NCBI RefSeq assembly: GCF_008042075.1
Contig: NZ_RDBN01000023.1
Span: 20,444-53,585 of the forward strand
DNA from: Streptomyces sp. UW30
Lineage (GTDB): Bacteria > Actinomycetota > Actinomycetes > Streptomycetales > Streptomycetaceae
Length of the DNA stretch: 33,142 nt
Direction of reading: 5' to 3'
Shown here piece by piece: positions 1-33,142 of the stretch; position 1 is the first letter of the stretch, and every line of letters starts with the position of its first letter. The translations under genes were made by a program, and so were the position numbers. Under the pieces are notes generated by a model. It was not told where the DNA came from, ran no database searches, and worked only from the letters and a program-made list of their open reading frames with translations.

Positions 1-40
1 CGGGTCCGCTGTCGCGGGCGGTGGGCCGGCCCTCCGTGAC

Positions 41-33142
<33,102 letters not shown>

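Overview
The window is part of a modular type I (cis-AT) polyketide synthase (PKS) locus. The base composition is strongly GC-rich, third codon positions are mostly G or C, and the domain grammar (Dxx[31 protein letters not shown]) is typical of actinomycetes. A Streptomyces-like host is the most likely source, but no housekeeping gene is present to prove it. Everything readable is coded on the + strand. There is no intergenic stretch, and I see no promoter, native start codon, ribosome binding site, terminator, RNA gene, CRISPR array or transposase.

Layout. Bases 1-197 form a long inverted repeat, so the apparent gene start there is not trustworthy. From about 107 to 19177 (frame 2) runs AT-ACP, then module 1 (KS-AT-KR-ACP), module 2 (KS-AT-KR-ACP), module 3 (KS-AT-DH-KR-ACP) and the front of module 4 (KS-AT-DH plus the first residues of a KR). 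At about 19175-19284 lies a segment of roughly 110 bp in reversed orientation whose minus strand reads as KR linker protein. It is fused directly to the last ~50 residues of another KS. From 19285 to the right edge (frame 1) runs module 5 (KS tail-AT-KR-ACP), module 6 (KS-AT-KR-ACP), module 7 (KS-AT-DH-KR-ACP) and a thioesterase that stops a few residues short of its natural end. The rest of KR4, ACP4 and nearly all of KS5 are absent. The 19.2 kb region is therefore either a rearranged locus or, more probably, a mis-joined assembly of a repetitive PKS cluster.

Working together (inference): AT motifs predict malonyl-CoA for modules 1-6 (HAFH) and methylmalonyl-CoA for module 7 (RVDVVQ, GHSQGE, YASH). 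KR motifs predict D-type hydroxyls in modules 1, 5 and 6, an L-type hydroxyl in module 2, and dehydrated units in modules 3 and 7, and in module 4 if its KR exists. The chain end released by the TE would be a 2-methyl-2-enoyl ester carrying 5,7-hydroxyls, as in a polyol macrolactone. The product is not identifiable from this window alone.

The sequence also shows module evolution. AT1, AT3 and AT4 share nearly identical DNA blocks with codon use unlike their flanks. AT5 and AT6 share another such block at an exact 4,440-bp spacing. Modules 1-4 and 5-7 belong to two distinct sequence styles.
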